Numbered from the stretch's first letter, positions 10,985 through 23,159 are shown. The stretch: DNA of 64,000 nt from Cladochytrium replicatum (GCA_025526935.1 JAHLKD010000099.1:124001-188000), one strand, 5' to 3'. Numbers and translations: made by a program. Notes: generated by a model not told the origin, from the letters alone.

Positions 10985-11293
10985 AATTGACGATCAGCGA
11001 GGGGAAAAGTCATGTGTTGTTGATGAAGGTATTAAAGTGATGTAACCTAAGATTGTGACAATTCTTGATTGTTGGTAGAGTTTTAGTAAGAATATCTGTA
11101 GTGTTATCTTTAGATAGACCATTATGTCTATGAGAAAGATAAATTTTGGTTCAATATGTTTGTCAATATTGCTCTTAATATATCCAGTGATAATTTGAGC
11201 TCTACAACTAGTGTTGTCCTCATAGAGATGAATAGGAGGTAATTGAAATTGTTTTCTAATTCCATTATGATTAAGTTTGATTAAGTTTGTCAT
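10985..11293 (-). mobile_element. Ty1/copia retrotransposon relic (RNase H end)
   Basis: On the minus strand a frame reads P-I-H-L-Y-E-D-N-T-S-C-R-A, then K-H-I-E-P-K-F-I-F. This corresponds to the copia RNase H motif (E-D-N-x-S/A-C ... K-H-I-D-x-x-x-H-F). The following D-I-L-T-K part is found only after a frame change. No LTR or other pol domain could be seen nearby, so this is a short decayed fragment. Confidence 0.65.
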
Positions 11294-12080
11294 CCAAATA
11301 CATTTGTGTGTAAATTAATAAAAAGCAACAGTTTCATGTTGGATTACGACCATTACGAGACTCTATTACTACAAGTCACTTTAACAACCATACACATAAC
11401 ACACTACAACATAACACTGGAGACGTCCAGGAGTTCTCAATGTGTGGTGCAGACATATGGTGGCTTTTTCGCACAAAAATTGAACAGCCTCTATGTTAAC
11501 AATTGTTGTTTGTATTAATGAGAAATTTAACAAAACGTGTCTTACTTGCCACATCCTCTTCATTTGGGATGCATAAGAACGTATGTTTGATTTGTTCATA
11601 TGTGTCTTTACGGCACACCAAAAACGTGTGTTGGATTTAAACTTCTGTATATTAAAAAAATGTCACCATGGACAACTCTGAATCATGATACTATGTCTTA
11701 TCAATCCCATGACTTTTGTGCATAAAAGCCGCCATACAGACAGACCTGTCGGTTATAATTGTTAAGGCGATAACAATCGGTTAGTCTGGAGTAATATGTA
11801 TTTATGATGGTGGAAACATGTTCTCACTTGCCTTCTATGTTATTACCACATATGGTAATATTACTTATATTACCCGTTTCGTTTAGGAACAAAGAATCCA
11901 TTGTCTGATTGAAGCACTATGTAGTAATCACAGTAATAGTTACTTATTGGGAACAGTAGTTAGTAATCAAGCCATACTACTATATAAGATTATCAACAAT
12001 GATTGAATGGCGACTCTACTCAATCACATTCAAACGGAACTATACTCTACTCCGACTATAATGATTCACCACAGTATTCT

Positions 12081-12120
12081 ACATGGCTAGCTATCAGAAA
12101 ACATGGCTAGCTATCAGAAA
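12081..12120. repeat. exact 20-bp tandem duplication
   Basis: The 20-bp unit acatggctagctatcagaaa occurs twice head to tail without mismatch (12081-12100, 12101-12120). Confidence 0.95.
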
Positions 12121-12395
12121 AAGAAATATACGGACAAGCACAAATTGATAGATACATTAGAGATCCAAAGCTGCAAGGTAAGGATACTTGGTAGAAAGAA
12201 TTTGCTCCCCTGACAAATTTTAGTCCATAAATAACTTGACTATCCACAAGTCTTTGGCTTGTGTCGCAGGCTGCCTTATGCTTTGATTTAACAAAGGCGG
12301 CATCCATTTTTGTTGTGGTGTGGCTGGAACATTACGACTTGAAGTGTCTTGGTGGAAAGAAAGCACAGCTCACAAGGTCTGTTAAGGTACAGTGG

Positions 12396-12556
12396 TAGAA
12401 ATTGTTTGTTACAAAATTCTATTGACAGTGACTTCTTGGAAAGTGTCCGCGTGGACAGAGAGTACAGCTCTGGATATCTGTCTTGATAGAAATTGTCTGA
12501 TTGAAAACTTGTATTGTTTCTTCCTGGAAAGTGCCCGCGTGGACAGAAAGTACAAT
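12396..12556. repeat. diverged tandem repeat, period about 91 bp
   Basis: Two units share tagaaattgt and, 36-50 bp later, a 35-bp block containing ggaaagtg[t/c]ccgcgtggacag (12432-12466 and 12520-12554). A third, weaker trace of the same block lies near 12341-12375. It codes for nothing evident. Confidence 0.75.
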
Positions 12557-13561
12557 GGCTTCCTTTTATCTTTTCTTAGCACATCAACTTTAAAATGGGT
12601 CTGAATCTTGACCTGATAAGGGTTTTACTTCTGGACTCAATACCCGACCTGGATCCGACCTGACAAATTTTGCTGAAAACCCACCTACCAACATGTGGTC
12701 AACGGACCATGAACCCGACCCGAAAAACCGAAAACCAGCCGATCCTTACCGCGCACAACCTGGTGCCAACTCACCAGTGCTGGTATCACTACTGCTAGGC
12801 CCCGCAGTTTGATCAGTCTCAAATTCCTGATCACGGATCCCCCACATTTTGAGACTGAATACTGTGGCTGGCAGGTTGTACTCCCGGGTTTGCCGTTTGG
12901 TCGAAGAGATGGGACGCATTCAATTGCGTGAAGGTCTAAAGTGCCAGTGTAAATCCTTACGACACGTAGAGCAGCAATGTGTCAAGAACAGTTTACAGTT
13001 CAATTCAATATCTGAGTTAATGTACATTAAGCTTGCCTGTGGCTGTCTCAGCACACCAGCCACCACCCTCGAATCAAGCAGCACCCGCACACCCACTCAC
13101 CCAGCAGTGCCGGTGCCAGTGCGTGCAGCACCGGAACTGAACCGGAGCGAGTCTTTGAGTCTTGCCGTCTGCACTCCATTCTCTCACTCCCAGGTACCTA
13201 CCTATTCTACGATCCCATTCTATTCTGTTCTGTTCTATACCATACCATTCCAATCTCTCTTTTTATGTGTCTTGCAAGTGTCAAATTTGTTGCTTCTAGC
13301 CTTGCCGTTCGTTGCTTTTCTCATCTCCACGACCTCATCGCGACTGTTTCTCCCCGTCTGACTGACTTTCGTGCGCTTTACAATTCTGCTTAAGTGCCAG
13401 TGCCAGTGCTGAACGACGACGTCGACGACAACGTCGGCTGTTTCTAGGTATGCCATCTCCGTAGCTCTGATGAGCTTGAGCTCGCTATTCTTGCCTAGAC
13501 TTACCGCTTTTTATCCAGGCTGTACACGGAACCTGCCCTCTCCCTTCCGACCCCCCTGGTC

Positions 13562-16500
13562 ATGAACGTTGCCGCCCCTCAGAACCGTTACTCAGTCGCT
13601 GCTTCTCCCACTTCCCCTTCTCAGCCTGCTTCACCCTCTTCACAAACCCACCCACCAACTCTTCTGCAGCTCCAGCAGCACAAGCAGTACCAGCAACAGC
13701 AGCAACTTCAACAGGCCAACTACCGATCGTCCGTGTACAACCTCGAACCGCTCCAGTACTCGTCGCACCAACAGGTCGATTTGCAATCTCCAAGCACAGC
13801 TGGCTCTTCAACGACACTCGCGACCTCCCTTGACCCTTCGTACAACTCGCACGACCCTTACTTCCCTCCAAATCTCCGCTCCAACAGTGTTCATTACACC
13901 ACACCACCGCATCTCTCCAAATCTGCGTCCACCGCATCGTCGCAGCCTTACTATCCTACAACTCCCGGTGGAGCACCACCGCCTCAACTTCCCTACACTC
14001 ACTCTCCCAGAACTCCAGTCTCCCCTGGTCCTCAGGTGTACTACACACAGCAGCCAGTTTCGACCACGGGATATTACCCCTACAACAACCGACAGTCTTA
14101 CTACGGTTATCCTGCTGGCTCCCCTTACAACCAAGAACAACAACCAGGGACGTCAAACTCTCAGCAGATGGTCCATCAGTTGCCAAAGGACGCAAGGGCG
14201 GCGGATAGAGTGTCCTTGGGGGCTGTTCTACCACCTGTCCAACAAAGACAAGGCGGTGGGTTGGTTGGCGCTCCCGGAGGAATGAAAAGCTATGGAAATG
14301 AATATGAAGAGTACTCTCAGCCTGGATATCCTGAAAGGTTAGTGATCAGCAAACATAATCAAAATTGTGCTCTTAGCTCACTTTTTAACACGCAGCAATT
14401 CGGTCACCATTTCTATTTCTAACTCCCTTTCTAACATGTCGATCTCCCTCCAGGCAACCACGGCAACGAGCGTCCGCCCCAACTACGGTATCGCACCAAC
14501 ACACGCCCACATTAATATTGCTCCATCACAAAATAGTTCGAGTGGTACACCAATTAGCTCCACCAGTGATGCTTACGGCCATTATGAGAACCAGCAACCC
14601 GTTCCGAACCCTCCAACTATGCAACGGAGCTTGCATTCCGAGCTGAACGCAGCAATGCAAAAGGAAGGGTCAAGAGCATCATCGGTCGCGGCACCTACGC
14701 AAAGCCCCGTTTCTCCAACGTCCATGGCAGCCAATTTTGGCAGACGGCTTTCAGCCGTTTTCTCACCGTTAAAGTCAAAGGAGTCCCAGCAACAACAACA
14801 ACAGCAGCAGCAGCACCAACAAGCTTCGAAAACGGCGAATGTTACGACACCAACTCTATCTCTCCAGATCGATGCCCCGCCCAACCACCGTCTTTCCATC
14901 GTATCATCCGCTCAGCCCTCCTCTGCCGATATCACTTCCTCGCCCAACCCGGCGACTGGTTCCTCGAGGATGAGCGTTGCATTCGCCAACCCTGCGAGCG
15001 CTAGTTTACCCGCGTCACCTGGCAGATCAGCCACGCAAAAGTACTCCTCTGTCACGTCGACGACCCCAAGCGCAACCAGTGGAGGTACCTTGACTCGCAA
15101 CGGCACAACGTCCACGAGCGTGTACAGCGCCAATGGGGACTACAGCAGGGCAAACTCACGTCACCGGACCGGTGCAACTGGAGCTGCTGTTTCAGCTGCA
15201 TCCGCGTCCTCGCCAACACAGCACCGGTCGAGCATGTACTCGACCAGCACGAAGCCTGCATCAACGACTTCCGCAAGTCCGAGTGCCAGCGCTCGTGCGG
15301 CGACCGGGAACATGTCTTGGCGGAGCAGCACGATCGCGAGCCCGAGCGCGGCGTCGCCCGCACAGCTTAGTAAGAGCGCAAGTCCGGTTCGAAACAGCCC
15401 GAGCACCACACCTACAGGTCGTGCGCCGAGCGCAACGGGAACACCGAGGAGCAATAGTGTTGGGCGATCGTCAGCATCGAACAAGTTGCCACTTTCTCCC
15501 GAAGGTAAAATCGGAGCACTATCGCAGTAATTACTGTGACTGACATGTTGTTAATTGCAAGCCTGCGTCTATGGATACAAGGACCTGCTCACGGTATACG
15601 AGCAGCGTGAGATTTTTGACTATCCCGAAATCTATTATCTGGGTGCACCAGGTGTTGAGAAAGTCGGATCGCCCCGTCGTCGTACTGGTGCAGATGGTGT
15701 TGCTCATAAGTCCGGTGAGAAGGACACCAACGTCTATAACCACGGCTACGACGACTCGCGCGGAGACTACTACCTGACTCCGAAAGACCACATTGCCTAT
15801 CGCTACGAGATTATCACGCTCTTGGGCAAGGGTAGTTTCGGGCAGGTTGCCAAATGCTTTGACCACAAGGAGAAAACCCATGTCGCGCTCAAGATTATCC
15901 GAAACAAGCAGCGGTTTGAGAAGCAGGGCGTGGTGGAGGTGAAGGTGTTGGATCGGATTAGACGGGAAGACGCTTCGGGAACGAACCACGCGGTGCACAT
16001 GGGCGACCACTTTTACTTTAGAGGTCACCTGTGCATCACGTTTGAGCTATTGGGGATTAATTTGTACGAGTGGTTGAAGGGGGGTGGATTCAGAGGGGTG
16101 CATCTAGGCGTCATCAGGACGTTCACGTTGCAGATTTTAAAGTGTCTGGTTTTGATGCAGCAGCACAAGATTGTGCATTGCGACTTGAAGCCTGAGGTGA
16201 GTCAAGGATTCTGGGCGGCTTTTTTTTGTGCGTTTCTCAATTTTTTCAATGGATAGAACGTATTGTTGGTGAACACCAACTTTAACAAACCAACCTACGG
16301 CGATTCGAACCACCACTCCTCCTCCGCAGCGACGGCGGCGTACGACTCCGGTGGAAGGAGAACACCCAACTACTACGGCCCGCCCGGTTTCGACCCGAGC
16401 GCGTCGCAGTACACGATCAAGGTGATCGATTTCGGGAGCAGTTGTTTTGAGCACGAGCGTGTGTACACGTACGTGCAGAGTCGGTTCTACCGCAGCCCCG

Positions 16501-17929
16501 AGGTCATTCTGGGTATCAACTACACAGTGGCCATCGACATGTGGAGTTTGGGGTGCATCCTTGCTGAGCTTTTCACGGGGTACCCGTTGTTCCCGGGTGA
16601 AAACGAGCAGGAGCAGTTGGCGTGCATTATGGAGATCAAGGGGGTGCCTGAGCTTGAATTCATCGAGCGAGGGAGTCGGAAGAAGTTGTTCTTTGGTAAG
16701 GATGCAAAATGGCATGCGCGAGAAGTTTTGGTGTTTATAGCTCTGGAATTTATGCAGAGTCGAACGGAACTCCTCGTCTTGTTCCAAACTCAAAGGGCAA
16801 GAAGCGCCGTCCATCGACAAAGACGTTGACCTCGGTGCTCAGATGCCACGACCCATCTTTCATCAACTTTATCGAGCGGTGCTTGACCTGGGACCCTGAG
16901 AAGCGAATGACGCCTTCTGAAGCACTACAGCACGAGTGGATTCTCGGTGCTTATGAGTCCGAGGCCACATTGCGACGTGAGCATGCTGCCAGTCCGTCGG
17001 GGAGATCGAGCCGTGGCTCCGCGAGCCCGGCCAGCCAGGCACGGTCCTCGAGGATGAGCTACGTCTACTCTGGGCAGAGTCCCACGGGCAGCGGAAGCGC
17101 GCTCGGAGGCATCACAAACTACCGTCGAAGCAAAGGCGCAACGGGGAGTGGTACGACGACGACCGCTACGGCCGTTGCCTCCAACAAGGTCGTTCTGGCT
17201 AGCGGGAGGACTGCGAAAAGTAGCACGATGACGAGCAACCTCGCGCCGTTGAACAGTAACGAGAAGCCGCCTGCTACTGCCACGGGGACGTCGTCGACCC
17301 AATCGCGGATGTCGCAGTTTACTGCCGGGGTTGTCAAATCGATCAGAGGGGGCTCGCAAGCCATCGCGGGCCGGATCTCTGGAGGCGGGACGCGGAAGAC
17401 GCCGAGCAAGACGCCCAGCAACATCAACACGAGCGCCGTGAGCGGTGGGAATAGCGGCGGGATGAAGAGCGGGGGTTCGACGTCTTCGGTGACGTCGTCG
17501 AAGCAAGTTGCCGAGACCGCGGAGCAGCTCGTCGCGTCCCCGACGTCAGAGAAGGAAGTTACCAAGAGTCCGACCGCGACCTCGGCTGTGTCAACGTCGC
17601 CGACTGCCAGGCAGGGGACCGGTACACCTAGCATGGTGTATGGATTCGGAGGCAGTCCTGCGGGGAAGAAGCACACTGTGCTCTCGACAGTTCCGATCAC
17701 CATTACCGGCGGGGGAACGGTACACTACCACCAGCCGGACGGGACGCGGACAAGTTACAATGCCCTGACGGGACTGCCGGCGGTGAATGGGCCGAGTCCT
17801 GCAGGGTCCGGTGCAGGTGCGAGGGTGAGCACGGGGAGCAGCGCGACGTTGCCGCTGATCAAGGATGCAACTTTGTCGCCTTCTACGACAGCAACCACAA
17901 CAACAGGAAACAGTTGGTTTGGAGTGTGA
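13562..17929 (+). CDS. DYRK-family protein kinase (Pom1/DYRK2-like) with long disordered flanks
   Basis: Five exons (13562-14337, 14396-15504, 15562-16196, 16257-16695, 16758-17929) give 1376 residues with all phases consistent. About 630 N-terminal residues are low complexity (Gln, Ser, Pro, Tyr runs). The DYRK homology box ([20 protein letters not shown]) leads into the kinase: [27 protein letters not shown], and activation loop [14 protein letters not shown] with the autophosphorylated second tyrosine. A Ser/Gly/Asp-rich insert of about 45 residues splits the catalytic loop from D-F-G. Around 360 Ser/Thr-rich residues follow. Members of this class control cell polarity and growth. GC is higher than in flanking DNA. 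The absence of a Yak1-type insert makes Pom1/DYRK2 more likely than Yak1. Confidence 0.9.
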
Positions 17930-19409
17930 GGCTGATGGGTGCGCAAGGGGATTCGATACTGTGTATTCAACACAACACACTCTGTCTCCCCTTTTTGTTG
18001 AAGGAAACTCCGCTTTTGCTTTTTGTGTATGGGATAGCCCACTCCAAGAATTCTCTCAGATTCATAATTGTCAGTTTCCTGTTTGTGTTCGCTTTGGATA
18101 CCAGACATGGGAAGGGGGTGAAGAAGTTTTTTGATTTTTTTGATTTTTGCGGCACCTTTCGCCTTTTTAATACTTCTGTTCTTGTGTCGTTTTTTATCCT
18201 GTTGACCGGATGTTTGTTCATCTGGAAAGGCACCACACACTTTTCACTTAAGCCATCCACTTTTTGATTTTTTTTTGCGACTGTTGCTCCAAACCCACTT
18301 TTTGTGGCTGATAACTTTCCTTTCACAGTGTGACTGCATTTCACGTTCTTTTTGTGCTGATAGTTTGTGACTGGTCGCACTGAACCTTCCTTTGATGATG
18401 GAATGAGTTTCATGTTAGGTTGTGAGGATAGGAGATACTGCATTAATTTTTTTTGTCGTAGCACTCTTGAAGGTTGTGGAGGGTTCTTTTTTTAGATATA
18501 CTTGGTCTGACTTCAGTTCCTGTTGTTGGTTATAGCTTACTCGGGTTGGTTTTTGGATGTGTGGCAAATTGTGGAAGGTCAGTTATAAGGGGGCATACCT
18601 TGTAAGAGTTCTTGAAGTGGTGTTGTCTTTGGTTATTTTCCATTGATGTTGTTGACCAGCGATATGTTTCCTCTCTGGTTCATTTCTTTCTTTGCCTTTT
18701 TTTGGTTTTGTCATGTTCAATCATGATTTAAGAGTTCGTTGCTTGTGTGTTTTCAGAGTCAACCACTGGGTCATCAAACTTTGCTGACTTGGTGTTTTCC
18801 ATTTATGCATTGTCTCCTCCCCCCCCTTTTTTCCAAAAATGACTTGGGCTTTCATTTTTATACTTCAACATCTCCAAAACCAGGAGACTCCGTTGTTTTC
18901 CCATCAAATCCAAATATATTTTTGGAGTTTTTGCCATTCCTCTAAAAATAGTGTGTTTATTGGCTTGACAAGAGGCGGCGCCTCCTCACTCAAAGTCCTT
19001 CCAGTTAGAGAAGTTCCTCCCAAAATCTCATACTTATTTCTCACCTCTAAATTGCTTTTAACCACTCATTGATTTTATGTGGAATGTTGTTCAGGATTGC
19101 TATTTTGCTTGTAACATTGTGGGACCTCAGATATTGTTGTAATTGCGTTCTAAAATATCAAATGTGGTTTGACAAGAAGGAGTCAAGATCATTTAGAAGC
19201 TTCTCCAAGTCAGCAAGGTCCGAGTCAAAATGCACATTGAAAGAAACACGTTTGCTCTGAAAGTTGGAAAGGTTTGTAGTTTTAGTAAGCTCTACTTAGA
19301 CTGATGAGTTACCAAAAGCAGATCTTAAAGCTCTGCAGCCCAACAATCATGACATGGGGCAGCCTAGGACCACCAAATATCGCTGCAAAACTTGAGTCTA
19401 GATTGGCGC
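17930..19409. other. gene-free 3' flank of the DYRK gene
   Basis: T-rich sequence with several poly-T runs (for example 18128-18143 and 18267-18277), consistent with long 3' UTR or spacer. No gene or RNA supported. Confidence 0.45.
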
Positions 19410-19690
19410 GGAAACAAGCAGCTAAGCCGATAAAGCAGGAATAAACAAAGACACACTGTTGGGAGATGTTGGGGAGGGGGAAGCAACAAAGCATGACGAA
19501 GTTTGAAATCTCAGACAGGGGCAAAAACAGCAATGTGTCCATTATGCGCAACAGCTAAAGACTGAAAATGCAAAATCAATGGATAAACTGGGAATAATGC
19601 TGAAACATAACTTAGGAGAGGAAGCATAACCCACTGGAGATGACTGATTGAATTGTAACACAGCAGTTGACAACAGAGGGTTGGAATCAC
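19410..19690 (-). mobile_element. LINE relic, copy 1
   Basis: Diverged copy of the LINE-derived segment at 20555-20853, same orientation. Both share on the minus strand the stretch translating to L-Q-S-L-A-V-A-H-N-G, and the block around cagctaaagactgaaaatgc is nearly identical. Multiple stops and shifts; the two flanks differ from copy 2. Confidence 0.65.
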
Positions 19691-20078
19691 AAGACCAGAG
19701 AGCAAACATGCATGCCTGAAGGTTCTTCAGCCTGAACTCCAATGTAGGAACTTGTGTGCGAACAGCAACGAGCCAACACGAGAAGTTGTATAGGCAGCAA
19801 AAATGGACAGCACAGAACATAAACGCTTATTGTTTTTTTTGAGGACATACAATGCACAATAAACAACGCCCAAAGTGCCTAACAAGATGCTCACGGACCA
19901 GCACATAGGGAAGCGCACACAGCTTAAGGGAAAAGCAACAAAGGAAAACAGAGGAAGTAAACTCATACCTGTGGCTACCCTTCAGATATTGCTAAGTGCC
20001 AAAAAACAGGTGAGTAATAAATAACGAAATAAGAAAACGTTTTTGATTCACAAGATGAGAACTAAACATGGATGTTGG

Positions 20079-20853
20079 TTTTTTTTTTTTTTGAACTTCA
20101 TAATATGTATTTATTGTCCAACCAATACATATCACCCGCTGGTGCAAAATCCAAATACAAGTGTAAAAATACACGTAAATTGGCAGCACATGGGGAGCCG
20201 TGCGAGCCGTAGGAAAAGTAAAATGTTTCAAAACACTAAGGCATATCCAAATCAACAAAAGCAGACAAGATACAATCAGGAGCTGGAGACAAAACTAACT
20301 CATAACCAAGACAGTTTGACCAAATGCGGTTAAGTGCACGAAGAACAAGAACCCACTGGGAAAAAGCAGGGGAAGGATAAAAAGGCCGTGGTGAAAGCAT
20401 ATCAATTGCAATGTCAAGAGGTAGGCGGGGATCGTCAGGCGGGCCTAAATCAAAACTAGCAGACAAACTAGCACGCAAATGTAGACACACAGAGACATGG
20501 GCACGCGACACTTCAGGGGCATCATGACAGTTCCTACAATAAGGTCGGGGGTTTGGAAACAGGCGGCCAAGCCGATATAGCAGGAACAAACGAAGACATA
20601 CTGTTGGGAGATGTTGGTGTGGGGTAGCAACAAAGGGTGGCGAAGTTTCAAATTGCGGACAGGGGCAAACGAAACTGCAATTGGTCCATTATGCGCAACA
20701 GCTAAAGACTGAAAATGCAACATCAACGGATGAAGTGGGAGCACAACAGGCATAGGAACAATGAGATCATTGTGACAAGCGGAAAAATAAGGAGATGAAC
20801 CATAACCGACTGGAGATGACCCATAGAATTGCAACACAGCAGTAGGATTCCAC
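20079..20853 (-). mobile_element. LINE (non-LTR retrotransposon) relic with poly(A) tail, copy 2
   Basis: On the minus strand a frame downstream of Y-R-L-G-R-L-F-P reads C-R-N-C-H-x8-H-x3-C (about 20500-20545), the zinc-binding C-terminal motif seen after reverse transcriptase in L1-type LINEs. The element ends in a poly(A) tract on its own strand (14 T on plus, 20079-20092). The upstream part is shared with copy 1 at 19410. Frames change several times, so it is dead. The 5' end is truncated and abuts the tRNA gene at 20854. Confidence 0.65.
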
Positions 20854-20925
20854 GGGGAATTGGCGCAGTGGTAGCGCGTTTGTTTTGCATACAAAAGGCC
20901 GCGGTTTCGATCACCGCATTCTCCA
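20854..20925 (+). tRNA. tRNA-Ala (anticodon UGC)
   Basis: A 72-nt cloverleaf can be folded by hand: acceptor GGGGAAT/ATTCTCC, D stem GCGC/GCGC, anticodon stem TTTGT/ACAAA with loop TTTGCAT (anticodon TGC), and T stem GCGGT/ACCGC. The acceptor has the G3:U70 wobble pair and A73 discriminator that specify alanine identity. There is no intron and no encoded CCA, as usual in eukaryotes. Internal A and B boxes are present in the D and T arms. A clear T4+ terminator is not immediately downstream; the first run of five T lies near 21016. Confidence 0.95.
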
Positions 20926-21220
20926 AGGCTTAAGTGGAGTGGGTGGGTATAAAAAATTCTCTTCCTTAGAGTGGGGTTTAGTCTGTGTGCCACATATATA
21001 TATGCGCAGGAGATTAGTTTTTGCCACATTTCAACATTCAAACGTATCAACAATTGAAGCAGGTCTGGCAGTCTTCCGAATAGTCGTACTCCATCCATGG
21101 ACAGCTTGCTGCATTAGATGTTCTTTAGCTGCGTTCTCCCAATATCTAAACTTTTGCATTTGAGTTAGCAGCTTTATGCCAACCAGCGTCTGAAGCCCCA
21201 TGAACAGCTGCGCCTTGATG

Positions 21221-23159
21221 TTATCCACTTAATGGCAGGTTTAAAAGTTGGTTGACTAGTTCCTAGTTTCCAATGATCGTTGAAATGCGACAGAAAACAT
21301 TTCGTGGGTTTAGCTCACCAGTGTGCTGATTGGAATGTAACTGTCCAGCATCTCAGCCCTTTGTCGAGGGCTAGTACGAATAAATTCTCCAATGCTCCCG
21401 AAAACCGAGAGTATAGCTGAGGCATGAAATATGTTGAGACAGGGCAGCGTGCAGAGAAAACGTTCTTGCTGAAGAAGTGTTTGTTTGTGTTCAGATGTGA
21501 TGATGGTAGTGTGCAAAAATCTGCCTTTCTTACGGGAGTTTCGAGGGATGGGACGATCGTCCTCAGAGCAGCAACACCAATACCCAAAGCATCTTCTTTG
21601 GCGGCAACGCTGAACTCGATGCTTTATTGTTCAAAGTCGATTATGAGTGGAAAGGGTACATACCTGCACCAGAATTCCGAGTGATCTGGACATTGGGAAT
21701 GAACGAACCGAACAACACACCCACCCTCACTCCTTTCACTTTGTTCGGAACCTTCATACATCGCAGAAGCAAAAGCAGAGAGCTTTGATAACCCTCGAAC
21801 TATTGGCGGTGTCATATCCTTTCCTTTCCTATTTCAATCGTTAGTTCCGCCTTAGATGGACCAATTCTCGTTACGTTGTAGGATGTGCAAAGACAACCCA
21901 CATATGCTTATATCGTATGCAGATTCGAAGGAGTGTCCCGCAAATGCTGTCGTCCGACATGTCCGCTGATTGCGAGGCATATGCCAAAGGGAAGAAAAGC
22001 AGAGCTGTTCTTCCCGAGAGTATGACGTCTGCATCTCTTAGAGGGTTGCCTGTTTTTGTCGACTGGATGGTGGTAAGCGAAACTACTGTGACTAACTTGG
22101 GATATACCCGCAAATGGTTAAGCTCTCGCTCGACGAATCGCCAGCCGCGTCGTTCAAGTGCAAATATTAGTCGCCCATTCCCAGCTATAAAACTTGCACT
22201 TGCAACTGCAACGCGATCGGTGATCGCAGGACCGAAGTCGCATGGCAAAGAGACAAGAGCGGAGACTTCGCTTCTAAATTTGGAACCAATTGGATGCTCT
22301 GGACGCTGGATTGTCTCGATTTCCCTCATATGTCGGGAGTGTGTCTCCTTGATAATAATTGGCTCCTCGTTCGTTTTTGCTGACTTTGTTGCTGTGTGGT
22401 CAAGTTATAAAATGCGGTCTTTGGCAATGCAGCGGAAGGCTTACCGACACCTCTCCATTTTAAGTACTCTTCAACTCGTTGAGCAGGGTTGAACACTCCG
22501 TTATGCCGCGAAGATAACTCTCGATCGCGAAACACTTGCTTTGCATCCTTTACCGATCTCAATCCTATAGTTTCACCACGGTTCGACGCAGCTGTAATCA
22601 ACCGAGCCTGTTCTAGTCCTACGAAGATCCCTTCATCTCTGAATCGTTTGATCGGTTCTTCTGGCAAGACATGCGACCATTGCGGGTCTGTATCGAGTAA
22701 ATCGCCACCGAGAGCAAACAAACTATCGATAAATATCCGCCCGTCTTCCGGTGACTTGAAAACGTTCCACCGTACACATTGATCGAATATTGAATGATGG
22801 GATGGTCGCCGCAGGCCCTTGAGCGGGTCCCACGCCATCTTAGTATCTCGATAGGAGAAGGCCGGCAAGCAGAGAAGAAAACTTTCATGGTCCTTCGAAA
22901 AGGGTCCAGGTTTCTGCAATTTTGGCGCTAACCTCGAATGTAAATTCATCAAAACAGGATGTACATGTGATGCGGACCTACCACCCATTTTATGGGATGA
23001 GGCAACGTGCATCTCAGCGCAGCATATTGCCGACCACGTATTCTCCCTTAAGCTTCCATGGGTGTGCTCAAGATTCTGAATGAATTTGGAATGTTCCTCT
23101 TCTGAATGAAGCTCCTCTGAAACGAAAGGCATCGCTCTGTGCAAACTGAAAAGAGGCAA
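21221..23159 (-). CDS. SHOC1: SHOC1/ZIP2-type XPF-like meiotic crossover protein, 5' end unresolved
   Basis: Exons on the minus strand: up to 22445, 22379-21875, 21828-21664, 21609-21534, 21468-21319, 21262-21221, all joined in phase by introns of 46-65 nt. The 22379-21875 exon carries an inactive XPF-nuclease-like core: R-F-V-E-R-E-L, then D-A-D-V-I-L-S-G-R-T-A-L-L-F-F-P-L. The F-F-P-L motif replaces the catalytic E-R-K-x-x-x-D of true XPF. Two exons later comes a helix-hairpin-helix tail (E-R-F-L-C-T-L-P-C-L-N ... S-P-R-Q-R-A-E-M). In yeast and mammals Zip2/SHOC1 pairs with Spo16 and binds branched DNA to promote class I crossovers. The stop (TAA, 21221-21223) is firm. The N-terminus is not: the frame is open to about 23159 and SHOC1 proteins are usually longer. 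Confidence 0.75.

Larger units (their letters stand above)
11294..13561. other. gene-free stretch upstream of the DYRK gene
   Basis: About 2.3 kb without a convincing gene. It holds the small tandem repeats listed separately. The last 500 bp are CT-rich with 'ttctattctgttctgttctatacc'-like pyrimidine runs, typical of a fungal promoter/5' UTR for the kinase gene that starts at 13562. A 170-codon open frame at 12849-13361 overlaps this leader and has no recognisable motif. Confidence 0.45.

Noticed and set aside
12849-13361. 170-codon forward frame upstream of the DYRK gene
   Set aside because: No motif, low-complexity pyrimidine-rich sequence that fits a promoter or leader better than a gene.
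15052-17980. Many long antisense frames across the DYRK gene
   Set aside because: They mirror the GC-rich, Ser/Thr-rich coding strand; codon bias creates open antisense frames.
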